Below are positions 32,140 through 40,057 of a stretch of DNA of 64,000 nucleotides, one piece after another. How positions within the stretch are numbered: position 1 is the first letter of the stretch; each line of letters begins with the position of its first letter. The position numbers were made by a program, and so were the translations under genes. Below the pieces are notes generated by a model that worked only from the letters and a program-made list of their open reading frames with translations, ran no database searches and was not told where the DNA came from. The stretch comes from JACQFK01 sp964619955. Its GTDB lineage: Bacteria > Planctomycetota > MHYJ01 > JACPRB01. The DNA lies in contig CAZUJF010000023.1 in assembly GCA_964619955.1 (NCBI GenBank), positions 1-64,000 on the forward strand, read 5' to 3'.

Positions 32140-35100
32140 TCAGCGCAAGGTGGCGAGGTAGGCCACCAGGTCCCTCAATTCCCTGCGCCCGAGCGCCTTG
32201 GCGGCCTCCTCGGGCATCGCGGAGAGCCCCTGCCTCCGGGCCTGGATCCCCGCGAGGGGGATCCGCTTCCGGGTTCCGTCCGCGAGCAGCAGGCGCAGCT
32301 CGCCGCCGGCCTCCTGCTCGACCCGTCCGGTCTCGACCTCGCCGCTGCGCAGCTGCACGACCGTCTGGGCGAAACCGTCCGCGATCTGCCGGTTGGGCAG
32401 GACGATCGCCTCCAGCAGATATTCCGGCGTCTTCTTCGAGGCGATTCCCGCCAGCGGCGGCCCCACCTCCCCGCCGCGATCCCCGACCTTGTGGCACTTG
32501 ATGCACCCCGCCTCGACCTTCTCGCTGAAGATCCTCCGGCCCGCCTCGGGATCGCCCCCCTCCAGCGAGGGCCTCCAGACCGCCAGCGGATCGTCCTTCG
32601 GCAGGGCCGCCTCCCGGCGCGCGAGCAGCCCGCGGAGCCCGCTCTTGCGGGACGCCGCCTCGAGCAGGTCGAGCTCCAACGCCGCCGGCCAGCGGCCGCC
32701 CAGCAGGGCCTCCAGGAATTCCCCCAGGATCCGCTCCGGCTCCGGCCCTTCCCGGCGGCCCAGCGCGGCGAGCGCGGCCTGGCGCAGGCGCAGGGAGGCG
32801 TCTCCCGCGGCCGCCCGGGCCAGGACCGCCGCATCCGTCGTCCGTCCCAGGACCTCCCGCCTCACCCCCTCGTCGGGATCCGACAGCGCCCCGGCCAGCA
32901 GGTCCCGCAGCCTCGGATCCCCGAGCGCGTCCAGGGCCGCCAGGGCCGCCGCGCGGACGCGCGGCGAGGCGGCCGCCCAGTGGCCCGCCCCGAGGGCCGC
33001 ACGGGCCTCGCCCGGGTCACGCCCCGGGATCGGACGCCAGAGCCCCAGGACCCGGTCGCGGCCGGAGGGATTCCTCCAGGCGCCCAGCGCGGCCAAGGCC
33101 TCCTTGCGCAGCGCCTCGGGAGCGTCGACCCTTGCGGCGAAGGCGCCCAGGGCCGCCGCCCGGCCCGTCCGGGCCGCCGCGTTCAGCGCCCGGAGCAGCG
33201 CCCGTTCCGGCGCCGAAGGCCGCTCGAGCAGCCCCGCCAGCGCGGGCATCGCCGCTTCGATCGGCACGTCGTGGATCGCCCGGGCCGCCTCCAGGACCAG
33301 CGCCGGCTCCGGATCCTCCAGAAGTTCCGCCGCCTCGGGCCGCCCCAGCCGCCGCAGCGCCAGCAGCGCCGCCAGCCGGACCGGCACCGCGGGATCCCGC
33401 AGCGCGCGCTTCAGGTCCTCCGGGTCGGCGGCGCCCGCGAGCCCCATCACCCCGGCGTGCCGCAGGAAGGCGTCCCGGTCCGCGTTCTCCCGGAGCATGT
33501 CCAGGAGCGGCCCCGTCGCGCCCCGCGCCCGGAGGCGCCCCAGGGCGATCGCCGCGAAGTAGCGGACCCGCGGACTCGCGTCGCCCAGGAGCGGAAGGAG
33601 CGGATCCGGGGGGGCCCCGAGCTCCCCGGCGACCTTGGCCGCCTGGGCGCGGACCTCGGCATCCCCGTCGGCGAGAAGCGCCGCGACGGGACGCAGCGCC
33701 CCCAGCTGACCCAGTCCCCAGATCGCCTGCAGCCGGGCCGGCAGCGGCCCGCCGGCCGCCGCCCTGGATTCCAGAACTCCGGCCTCCTTCCGCCGCACCA
33801 GTTCGAACTGGGCCTCAAGCCGGATGCGACGGTCCGCATGGCCCAGCCACGCCGCGAGTTCCGCGGGGGCCTTGCCGTCCATGCCTTCCGCCAGGAGCCG
33901 CTTCACCTCGAGCAGCGCCGGATCGGCCAGGCGGGCGGGATCGAAAACGCGGTGGAGGCGGCCTTTCTGGTGGCGCTTCCAGCCCTCGCCCCATTCGGAG
34001 ACGTACAGCGCCCCCTCGGGCCCGAACTCCACGTCGGTCGGCCAGAGGTTGCCGAGGAGTTCCTTCACATCGACGACCTCGAAGCCGGCCCCGCGCGGGC
34101 GGGTTTTCCAGGTCAGCACGTTGCCCGGGAAGTTCGCGAGGAAGAACGCGTCCTCGTAGCCGGCGGGAAGCGCGGCGACGCCGGGATGGACGGTGAACCC
34201 CGAAGGACCGTGCCCGACATGCGCGACGGGCGGCACCTGCGACGGGGCGCTGCGGGACGCCTCCAGCGTCCACAGCCCCTCGGCCATCCAGGGACCCGCC
34301 GCGGGCATGAACTGGTAGCCGATCCGCCATCCCGTGTCGCCGCCCTCGGCGACATAGACGAGGCGGGCGCGGTCCCCGGCGTCGCAGTTGTTGTCGCCGG
34401 TCCAGAGATTTCCGAAGGCGTCGAAGACGAGTTCCTGCGGGTTCCGCAATCCGGTCGCGTAGATCTCGAGGTCCGAGCCGTCGGGCTGGCAGCGCAAGAC
34501 CGCGCCCGTGTCCGGGAGGTCCAGCACCCGGCCCCCCGTCTCGACGTGCAGGCCGCGGTCCCCCACGCTGAAATACAGGCGGCCGTCGGGGCCGAGGACG
34601 AGCCCGTGAAGGTCGTGACCCACGTACCCCTGATGCACGCCGTAGCCGGTGTGCAGGACGCGACGTCCGTCCTCCCGGCCGTCGCGCTTCCCGTCCCGGA
34701 GCAGCCAGAGGTTGGGGATGTCGGCGAACCAGATCTCCCCCCGCCGGGCCAGGATGCCGGAGGCCAGCCCGTCGGTCGGGTGGTTGAAGCCCTCGGCGAA
34801 GACGACGGAGCGCTCGGCCCGGCCGTCCCCGTCGGCGTCCTCCAGAAAGCGGATCCGCTCCGATTCGACGAGCGTTTCCGCCTTGGGCCCGAGCCACTTC
34901 CGGTACATGGCCAGGCGGTCGGCCACGCTGCGGGCGGCGAGGTCGTCGTCGACCCAGGCGGGATAACCCCGGATGTCGTACGAGGAGCTCTGCCAGCGGT
35001 GCGTCTCGGCCACGTAGACGCGGCCGCGCTCGTCGAGGGTGAACGCGACGGGGTTCATGAGCTGCGGCTCGCCGGCGAATAGGGCGGCCTTGAGCCCCGG

Positions 35101-35232
35101 GGCGAGGCGGAGCCTCCGGACGGAGGCCTCCGCCTCGGGGCCGGGCGCCTCCTGGGCGCCGGCGGCGGGCGGCGGCAGGAGGAGGGCGGCGGCCGCCAGG
35201 ATCCGCGACATCCACGCAACCCGGTTATTCAT
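32140..35232 (-). CDS. PVC-type membrane-bound dehydrogenase with haem-binding domain, 1030 aa
   Basis: A signal peptide (MNNRVAWMSRILAAAALLL, then AAGAQ) is followed by the propeller domain with VAFTLDERGRVYVAETHRWQ, the calcium-binding-like DADGDGRAE and FEGFNH-type segments. A long HEAT-repeat region covers about residues 460-850, and a PVC-type haem domain has CIKCH at 910-914. Proteins of this type occur almost only in Planctomycetes and Verrucomicrobia and are thought to oxidise sugars or sugar acids in the periplasm. Alternative starts exist (GTG 35241, ATG 35211). It is divergent from the Gfo/Idh/MocA gene across 176 bases. Confidence 0.9.
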   Translation of the reverse strand: MNNRVAWMSRILAAAALLLPPPAAGAQEAPGPEAEASVRRLRLAPGLKAALFAGEPQLMNPVAFTLDERGRVYVAETHRWQSSSYDIRGYPAWVDDDLAARSVADRLAMYRKWLGPKAETLVESERIRFLEDADGDGRAERSVVFAEGFNHPTDGLASGILARRGEIWFADIPNLWLLRDGKRDGREDGRRVLHTGYGVHQGYVGHDLHGLVLGPDGRLYFSVGDRGLHVETGGRVLDLPDTGAVLRCQPDGSDLEIYATGLRNPQELVFDAFGNLWTGDNNCDAGDRARLVYVAEGGDTGWRIGYQFMPAAGPWMAEGLWTLEASRSAPSQVPPVAHVGHGPSGFTVHPGVAALPAGYEDAFFLANFPGNVLTWKTRPRGAGFEVVDVKELLGNLWPTDVEFGPEGALYVSEWGEGWKRHQKGRLHRVFDPARLADPALLEVKRLLAEGMDGKAPAELAAWLGHADRRIRLEAQFELVRRKEAGVLESRAAAGGPLPARLQAIWGLGQLGALRPVAALLADGDAEVRAQAAKVAGELGAPPDPLLPLLGDASPRVRYFAAIALGRLRARGATGPLLDMLRENADRDAFLRHAGVMGLAGAADPEDLKRALRDPAVPVRLAALLALRRLGRPEAAELLEDPEPALVLEAARAIHDVPIEAAMPALAGLLERPSAPERALLRALNAAARTGRAAALGAFAARVDAPEALRKEALAALGAWRNPSGRDRVLGLWRPIPGRDPGEARAALGAGHWAAASPRVRAAALAALDALGDPRLRDLLAGALSDPDEGVRREVLGRTTDAAVLARAAAGDASLRLRQAALAALGRREGPEPERILGEFLEALLGGRWPAALELDLLEAASRKSGLRGLLARREAALPKDDPLAVWRPSLEGGDPEAGRRIFSEKVEAGCIKCHKVGDRGGEVGPPLAGIASKKTPEYLLEAIVLPNRQIADGFAQTVVQLRSGEVETGRVEQEAGGELRLLLADGTRKRIPLAGIQARRQGLSAMPEEAAKALGRRELRDLVAYLATLR

Positions 35233-35242
35233 AGGATGCACC

Positions 35243-35379
35243 GAAGCAGGAGCGGAAAGCTCCGCTTCTTCAACGCCCGCTGGGCGCCCGTCGTCTCAAT
35301 CCCGCCGACGCCGCCATTTGCTTTACCGTGTTACTTATAGGGGGCCTCCGGTGTTAGATCTCCGGGGGACCGCCCCCGG
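35243..35379. other. Structured intergenic region with two hairpins
   Basis: Between the two divergent genes lie a hairpin formed by GAAGCAGGAGC (35243-35253) and GCTCCGCTTC (35259-35268), and a perfect 7-bp hairpin CCGGGGG/CCCCCGG (35362-35379, loop ACCG). AT-rich DNA around 35317-35340 between them may hold promoters. No further gene or clear hexamer pair is seen. Confidence 0.5.
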
Positions 35380-35408
35380 ATCGCCGGATGCCCGTTGGAG
35401 GACGCCGC

Positions 35409-36779
35409 ATGTCCCATCGCCTCTCCTGGTCGCGCCGCCGCTTCCTCAAGACCGCGGCCGCCGCGCCGCTGTTCATCCCCGGACCCGCGCTGGGGCTCTG
35501 CGGGGCGGTGGCCCCCAGCGAACGGATCACGTACGGATTCGTGGGCTGCGGGTCGCACGCGCGGGACTGGAACCTGAAACAGGTCTTCCGGTGCAAGGAC
35601 GCCCAGGTGGTGGCGCTCTGCGACGTGGACTCCCAGCACCTCGCCAAGGCGCGGGAGCAGGTCGAGAAGCACTACGGGGAGGCTCTCGGCGCCTCCTTCA
35701 AGGGCGTCCACACCACCGGCGATTTCAGGGAGCTCGTCCAGCGCCCGGACGTGGACGTGGTCTACAACGGAACCCCCGACCACTGGCACGTCCTCCCCTC
35801 GATCCTCGCGATGAAGGCGGGCAAGGACGTGATCTGCGAGAAGCCCCTCACCCTCTTCGTGGAGGAAGGCCGGGCCCTGGTGGCGGCGGCGAAGCAGACC
35901 GGGCGGGTGACGCAGACCGCCTCGGAGAACCGGTCCATCGACACCTACATCCAGCTCGTCGAGCTCGTGCGGAACGGGCGCATGGGCCGCCTGCAGCACA
36001 TCCGGGTCTCGCTGCCCTCCGGGCGGGGCACGCGCGACGTCAAGAAGCACCGCCTCGAGCCGGAGCCGGTTCCCCCGCATCTCGACTACGAGATGTGGCT
36101 GGGCCAGGCCCCCGCGGCCCCCTACTGCCCCGGGCGCGTCCACTGGAACTACCGCTGGAACCGAGACACCTCCGGCGGGATGCTGGCCGACTGGGGGGCG
36201 CACCTCATCGACGTGGCCCAATGGGGCAACGACACGGAGCGCGGCGGCGTCGTGGAGATCGAAGGCAAGGGCGAGTTCCCCCCGCAGACCGACGTCTGGA
36301 ACACCGCCGTCTCCTTCGCCCTGCACGCCCGCTACGCCAACGGCGTCACGCTGGAGATCGTGAGCGAGGGGCCCGGCGTCCGTTTCGAAGGCAGCGAGGG
36401 ATGGATCGAGTGCGGCACCTGGCGCGCGCCGCTCCGGGCCAGCCGTCCGGAACTCCTGGCGCCGCTGGGCCCCGACGCGCGGCCGGTCTTCCGCCCCAGC
36501 GAGGTCGTCCTGGCCGGCGACGGAGGCAAGGGGGGCGAGCACCGGAACTTCATCGACAGCGTCAAGGCCCGGACGCCCGCCTACGCCCCCTTCGAGGTGG
36601 GCCACCGCACCATCACGATCGCGCACATCGGCACCATCGCCATGCTGCTCGGAAGGAAGCTCGCGTGGGATCCCGCGGCGGAACGCTTCACCGGGGACGA
36701 CGAGGCCAACCGCATGCTCGGCCGGCCCCAGCGCGAACCCTGGAGCCTCGCCCGGGTGGATTCCTGGCTGAAGAAGTGA
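35409..36779 (+). CDS. Tat-exported Gfo/Idh/MocA-family oxidoreductase, 456 aa
   Basis: A twin-arginine signal (SRRRFLKTAAAAPLFIPG) is followed by the Rossmann core: ITYGFVGCGSHARDW (nucleotide loop), VVALCDVD, DVDVVYNGTPDHWHVLPS and the family's EKPLTLFVEEGRALV (lysine of the EKP motif). The C-terminal domain begins near residue 165. These enzymes oxidise or reduce sugars or inositols with NAD(P); export before folding would need the cofactor to be bound first, which Tat allows. The ATG at 35409 is preferred to one at 35388 because GGAGG lies seven bases upstream. Its divergence from the propeller-haem gene suggests a shared carbohydrate role. Confidence 0.92.
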   Translation: MSHRLSWSRRRFLKTAAAAPLFIPGPALGLCGAVAPSERITYGFVGCGSHARDWNLKQVFRCKDAQVVALCDVDSQHLAKAREQVEKHYGEALGASFKGVHTTGDFRELVQRPDVDVVYNGTPDHWHVLPSILAMKAGKDVICEKPLTLFVEEGRALVAAAKQTGRVTQTASENRSIDTYIQLVELVRNGRMGRLQHIRVSLPSGRGTRDVKKHRLEPEPVPPHLDYEMWLGQAPAAPYCPGRVHWNYRWNRDTSGGMLADWGAHLIDVAQWGNDTERGGVVEIEGKGEFPPQTDVWNTAVSFALHARYANGVTLEIVSEGPGVRFEGSEGWIECGTWRAPLRASRPELLAPLGPDARPVFRPSEVVLAGDGGKGGEHRNFIDSVKARTPAYAPFEVGHRTITIAHIGTIAMLLGRKLAWDPAAERFTGDDEANRMLGRPQREPWSLARVDSWLKK

Positions 36780-36783
36780 CGCC

Positions 36784-37899
36784 TCAGCGGATCTCCCAGT
36801 CGTCCGTGGGGAAGCGGGTCAGGTTCCGGCAGCCGGTCTTTGTCACGAGGACCATGTCCTCGATGCGGACGCCGCCCGTGCCGAAATAGTAGAGGCCGGG
36901 CTCCACCGTCACCACCGTGCCGGCCTCCAGCCTCGTCCCGCGCGCGCCGATCGAGGGCGCCTCGTGGATGTCCAGGCCGACCCCGTGGCCCGTGCCGTGG
37001 AAGTAGCCCTCCATCTTGCCGTTGCGCGGGCCCGTCTTGTAGCCGCGCGACTCCAGCACCGCCTTCACCCCGTCGTGCAGCGCCTTGCCGTCCGCCCCGT
37101 GGCGGATCCCCCGGATGCAGCCCAGCTGGGACTCCAGCACCGCCGCATACTGCCGGCGGATCTTCTCCGAGGCCTTCCCCTTCACGACGGTGCGGGTCAT
37201 GTCCGCGAAGTAGTGCGTGATCCCGGAGCGCGGAAAGACGTCCATGATCAGCGTCTGGTCGGGCCTCACGGGCCCCGTGCCGCGGTTGTGCGGATCGCAG
37301 CCCTGGTCCCCCGGGGCGACGATGGTGTTCTTCGCGACGCAGCCGCGCTCCATCAGCTTCACGTTGATGATCTTCTTGAGCAGCTCGCTGGTCACCGGCT
37401 CCCCGCCGGACACGATCTTGTGCCCCCGGATCTTCGCCCGGCGCAGCAGGTCCACGGCGGCGTGCACGGCCTCCTCCACCGCCCGCTGGGCGGCCTCGAT
37501 CGCCCGGATCTCCGCCGGGGTCTTGATCAGCCGCCCGGGATAGAAGGGTTCGGGTTTCGCCTCGATCCGGATCCCGAGCTTCCGCAGCGCGTCCGCAAGC
37601 CCGACGGGAAAGTTCATCGGGACCGTGCAGGCGTTGCAGCCGTGGTCCTTCAGGGCCCGGGCGATGATCTTCGACATCGTCCAGCCCTCCCCGACGGCCT
37701 TCGCCAGCGCGGAGAGGGACAGGATCTCCTCGACGCCGGCCTCGTCGCGGCCGCGGCCGATCTCGAGGTCCGACAGGATGAGCATGCGGCGCTTCCCGAT
37801 CTGGATGAAGGGGACGGGATCGCCGACGAGGAACTTCGTCGCGTAGAAGAGATTCGCGTCCGTCTCGCTCGCCGCGTACATGAGGATGGCTTGTTTCAT
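36784..37899 (-). CDS. M24-family aminopeptidase P-like metallopeptidase, 371 aa
   Basis: The pita-bread fold metal ligands are visible: the two Asp in IMDVFPRSGITHYFADMTRT (about 225-240), His in FHGTGHGVGLDIHEAP (about 310), Glu in TVEPGLYY, and Glu in VRIEDMVLV. This gives five ligands for two Mn/Co ions. The N-terminal 150 residues form the creatinase-like domain. It probably removes N-terminal residues from Xaa-Pro peptides. The start is ATG 37899, and the gene ends four bases after the convergent oxidoreductase. Confidence 0.92.
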   Translation of the reverse strand: MKQAILMYAASETDANLFYATKFLVGDPVPFIQIGKRRMLILSDLEIGRGRDEAGVEEILSLSALAKAVGEGWTMSKIIARALKDHGCNACTVPMNFPVGLADALRKLGIRIEAKPEPFYPGRLIKTPAEIRAIEAAQRAVEEAVHAAVDLLRRAKIRGHKIVSGGEPVTSELLKKIINVKLMERGCVAKNTIVAPGDQGCDPHNRGTGPVRPDQTLIMDVFPRSGITHYFADMTRTVVKGKASEKIRRQYAAVLESQLGCIRGIRHGADGKALHDGVKAVLESRGYKTGPRNGKMEGYFHGTGHGVGLDIHEAPSIGARGTRLEAGTVVTVEPGLYYFGTGGVRIEDMVLVTKTGCRNLTRFPTDDWEIR

Positions 37900-37958
37900 G
37901 CGGCCCACTTCAGCAAAAACCGGCGGACGCGGCAAGAAGGACCCATCCTGCGGCGGGC

Positions 37959-38429
37959 CTAGTTTTGGCGGGCTCGCATCTTCACGAGTTCGCGCCGCGC
38001 CGCCTCGTAGCGGGGCTCGAGCGCGACGGCCTCCTCGAGATGATGGATCGCCTTGGCGTCCTCGTAGCGGCGCACGTAGACGCGGGCCAGGTTGAAGTGC
38101 GGGAAGTGCCGCGGATCGTAGCGCGGCGCCGAAATCGCCTGCTCGAGCCAGGGGATGGCCTCGCCCTCCCGCCCCAGCTCGATCAGATACGCGCCGATGT
38201 CGTTGTAGGGGTTGCCGAAGTCCGGGTCGACCTCGATGGCGCGCCGGCACTCCTCGATGGCCAGATCGAGCCGCTTCTGGAAGCTGTAGACCCAGCCGAG
38301 AAAGGTGTGGGCCTCGGCCGAGGGCTCGATCTCGATCGACTTTCGATACAGCAGCGCCGCGCGGTCCAGGTCCCCCTTGCGCTGGGCCTCGTAGGCCGCC
38401 TCGAAGAGGTGCCGCGCATCATCCTTCAT
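37959..38429 (-). CDS. TPR-repeat protein, 156 aa
   Basis: Three to four tetratricopeptide repeats can be read: FEAAYEAQRKGDLDRAALLY, AHTFLGWVYSFQKRLDLAIE, PYNDIGAYLIELGREGEAIP and HFNLARVYVRRYEDAKAIHH, each with the typical Gly/Ala pattern. It has no signal peptide, so it is a cytoplasmic scaffold of unknown partner. It is preceded by an AT-rich palindrome that begins 12 bases upstream of its ATG. Confidence 0.9.
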   Translation of the reverse strand: MKDDARHLFEAAYEAQRKGDLDRAALLYRKSIEIEPSAEAHTFLGWVYSFQKRLDLAIEECRRAIEVDPDFGNPYNDIGAYLIELGREGEAIPWLEQAISAPRYDPRHFPHFNLARVYVRRYEDAKAIHHLEEAVALEPRYEAARRELVKMRARQN

Positions 38430-38441
38430 AGGATGAAGAAT

Positions 38442-38513
38442 GGAGAATAAAGAATAGGGAATGAAGAAACGGGCCGCCGTCCTTCATTCTTCATTCCCTA
38501 TTCTCTATTCCCC
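38442..38513. repeat. AT-rich imperfect palindrome, copy 2 (two 27-bp arms)
   Basis: Arms 38442-38468 and 38487-38513 are reverse complements at 25 of 27 positions, with an 18-base GC-rich loop. The arms use the same GAATAAAGAATAGGGAATGAAGAA unit as the copy at 3391-3470. As in that copy, the element sits between a stop and a start on the minus strand. Confidence 0.8.
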
Positions 38514-38519
38514 ACCCCC

Positions 38520-39035
38520 CTACCCCTCATGATAGAGGCCGGGGGCGATCTCCCGCTTGATCTTGTCGTCCACCTCGCGGAGCAGTTCGAGGTTCATCAG
38601 CAGGCAGCGGTACTCGATGGGCAGGGCCCAGAGGTTCATGAGCATGCCCCCGAGCGCGAGCGCCCAGTGGATCCAGGCCCAGTCCCCGAGCGCCTTCGTG
38701 TGCGCCCCGCCGCCCAGGATGACCGCGGCGCCGACGAGGACGGGCGCGAACGTCGCGGGGGGCATCACCAGCATCTTCAGGCGCCGCAGCTTCTTCACGG
38801 TCTCGGAGTCGCCGCCGAGGATCTGGATCGCCTCCTTCATCTCCTTGCCGCTGCCGATGAAGTGGAACATCACCATGATGTGGAGGATGCAGATGTAGAT
38901 CCCCACGAAGACGCCGAAGGCCATGTGCAGCCCCACCCACTTCGGGTCCAGGCGCTTCGTCATGATCCCGATGACGTTCTGGGCGACCATGAAGATCACG
39001 GCCCAGACGGCCATGCCGGCGAAAATTCGATGCAT
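38520..39035 (-). CDS. Membrane protein, 171 aa, four TM segments
   Basis: Four hydrophobic segments can be seen: AVWAVIFMVAQNVIGIM, GVFVGIYICILHIMVMFHFI, PATFAPVLVGAAVILGGG and WIHWALALGGMLMNLWALPI. His residues in LHMAFG, LHIMVMFH and WIHWAL lie in or near the membrane and could hold haem or bind a quinone, but no known motif is recognised. The cytosolic loop between the second and third segments is basic (KEMKEAIQILGG, SETVKKLRRLKML). Function unknown. Confidence 0.75.
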   Translation of the reverse strand: MHRIFAGMAVWAVIFMVAQNVIGIMTKRLDPKWVGLHMAFGVFVGIYICILHIMVMFHFIGSGKEMKEAIQILGGDSETVKKLRRLKMLVMPPATFAPVLVGAAVILGGGAHTKALGDWAWIHWALALGGMLMNLWALPIEYRCLLMNLELLREVDDKIKREIAPGLYHEG

Positions 39036-39127
39036 GCGGATTCAAGACAAAGGACGACGCAAGATGTACCGGAGCGGGAGGACAAATGCAAGGGGAGTTG
39101 GGCCGTCCGGCCCGGACTCCATTCCAA

Positions 39128-39157
39128 TTGAATTGAACCCGCGCATTGTCATATCCT
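39128..39157 (+). promoter_or_regulatory. Promoter upstream of the 132-aa protein gene
   Basis: TTGAAT (39128-39133), 18-base spacer, TATCCT (39152-39157). It is the AT-rich spot in a 146-base intergenic region. The ATG is 24 bases downstream, so this message has a short leader. Confidence 0.5.
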
Positions 39158-39181
39158 GTCCGGCTTCGTGAGGTCGTCCCC

Positions 39182-39580
39182 ATGGAAGAAAACGCTTCCC
39201 CCCGGATCGGCATCGTGGACCGGGGCACCCATCTCGAGGCCAGGCTCCGGGCCACCGATTCGCTGGAATCGATCAAGGCCCAGTTCTCATCGATCGCGCA
39301 AACCTGCGTCGAGCTGAAGCACCGGCTCCTGCTGCTCGACATGAGCGAGGTCCGGGGCACGTTCTCCACCGTGGACCGCTACGAACTCGGGGTGCTGGGA
39401 GGAACGTTCGCCCCCCGCCTGACCCGGGTGTCCATCGTCGCCCCGCGCGAGTTGATCGACCCCCAGAAGTTGGGCGTCCGGGTCGCCCGCAACCGGGGCC
39501 TCACGACGGACGTCTTCCCGGACCGGGACGAGGCGCTCCGCTGGCTGCTGGACCCGCCCGAGGGGGCGCCCCTCCCCTAA
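39182..39580 (+). CDS. Hypothetical protein, 132 aa (possibly STAS-like)
   Basis: The alternating strand/helix pattern (IGIVDRGTHLEARLR, LKHRLLLLDMSEVRGTFS, LTRVSIVAPRELID, VARNRGLTTDVFPDRDEAL) resembles a STAS-type domain (anti-sigma antagonist or transporter tail), but no phosphorylatable serine consensus was identified. It has no membrane or signal segment. The ATG at 39182 is used because the region before it gives no family sequence. The gene ends in a four-base overlap with the stop of the convergent aldo-keto-reductase-like gene. Confidence 0.6.
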   Translation: MEENASPRIGIVDRGTHLEARLRATDSLESIKAQFSSIAQTCVELKHRLLLLDMSEVRGTFSTVDRYELGVLGGTFAPRLTRVSIVAPRELIDPQKLGVRVARNRGLTTDVFPDRDEALRWLLDPPEGAPLP

Positions 39581-40056
39581 TCGTGCCGGTGCGCCCAGGT
39601 TTCGAAGATCAGCTCGAGGTCGCTCCCGCTGAGCGGCGGGGCCGCGGGCGCGGCGAGGATCTCCTCGAGATGCGCCCGGCTCGAGACCCGGATCCGGACG
39701 GCGCTCACCGACTCGTTCGCCAGCACGAACTGGACCGCCGCCTGCGCCAGCGTCCGGCCCGGCTTCAGCAGCCCCTGCAGCAGCGCCGCCTTCTTCAGGA
39801 GCCCGCCGCCGCCGAGCACGTGCACCGCCACCACGCCCCCGCCCGCGGCGCGGATCTTCGGGATGGCCGCGTTGGCGGTCAGCTGGTCGAGCAGGTGATA
39901 GCGGACCTCCACCGCGCCGGCCGGGAGGGGGCCGTCGAGAATCGTGCAACCGGCCTCGCGGGCCCGGCGTTCCAGCGCCTCGCGGTCCGGCCCCGCCGGA
40001 CAGATGCCGATCACCCCGACCTCGGGCCCGTCCCGCCCCAGCCGCCGGGTTTCCAT
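39577..40056 (-). CDS. Shortened aldo/keto-reductase-like protein, 159 aa
   Basis: The first ten residues (METRRLGRDGPEVGVIGI) match the N-terminal strand of the aldo/keto reductase barrel. The last 100 residues match its C-terminal half: YHLLDQLTANAAIPKIRAAG, LKPGRTLAQAAVQFVLANE and VSAVRIRVSSRAHLEEIL. About 120 residues of the barrel between them are missing, including the Asp, Tyr, Lys and His of the active site. It therefore cannot be a functional reductase. It begins one base after the stop of the HD-GYP gene and may be a regulatory remnant. Confidence 0.7.
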   Translation of the reverse strand: METRRLGRDGPEVGVIGICPAGPDREALERRAREAGCTILDGPLPAGAVEVRYHLLDQLTANAAIPKIRAAGGGVVAVHVLGGGGLLKKAALLQGLLKPGRTLAQAAVQFVLANESVSAVRIRVSSRAHLEEILAAPAAPPLSGSDLELIFETWAHRHD

Positions 40057-40057
40057 G

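Noticed and set aside
31666..35082. Long plus-strand open frame opposite the propeller-haem gene and NuoI-like gene
   Set aside because: It crosses two well-supported minus-strand genes and encodes low-complexity Arg/Gly/Pro-rich sequence with no recognisable domain.
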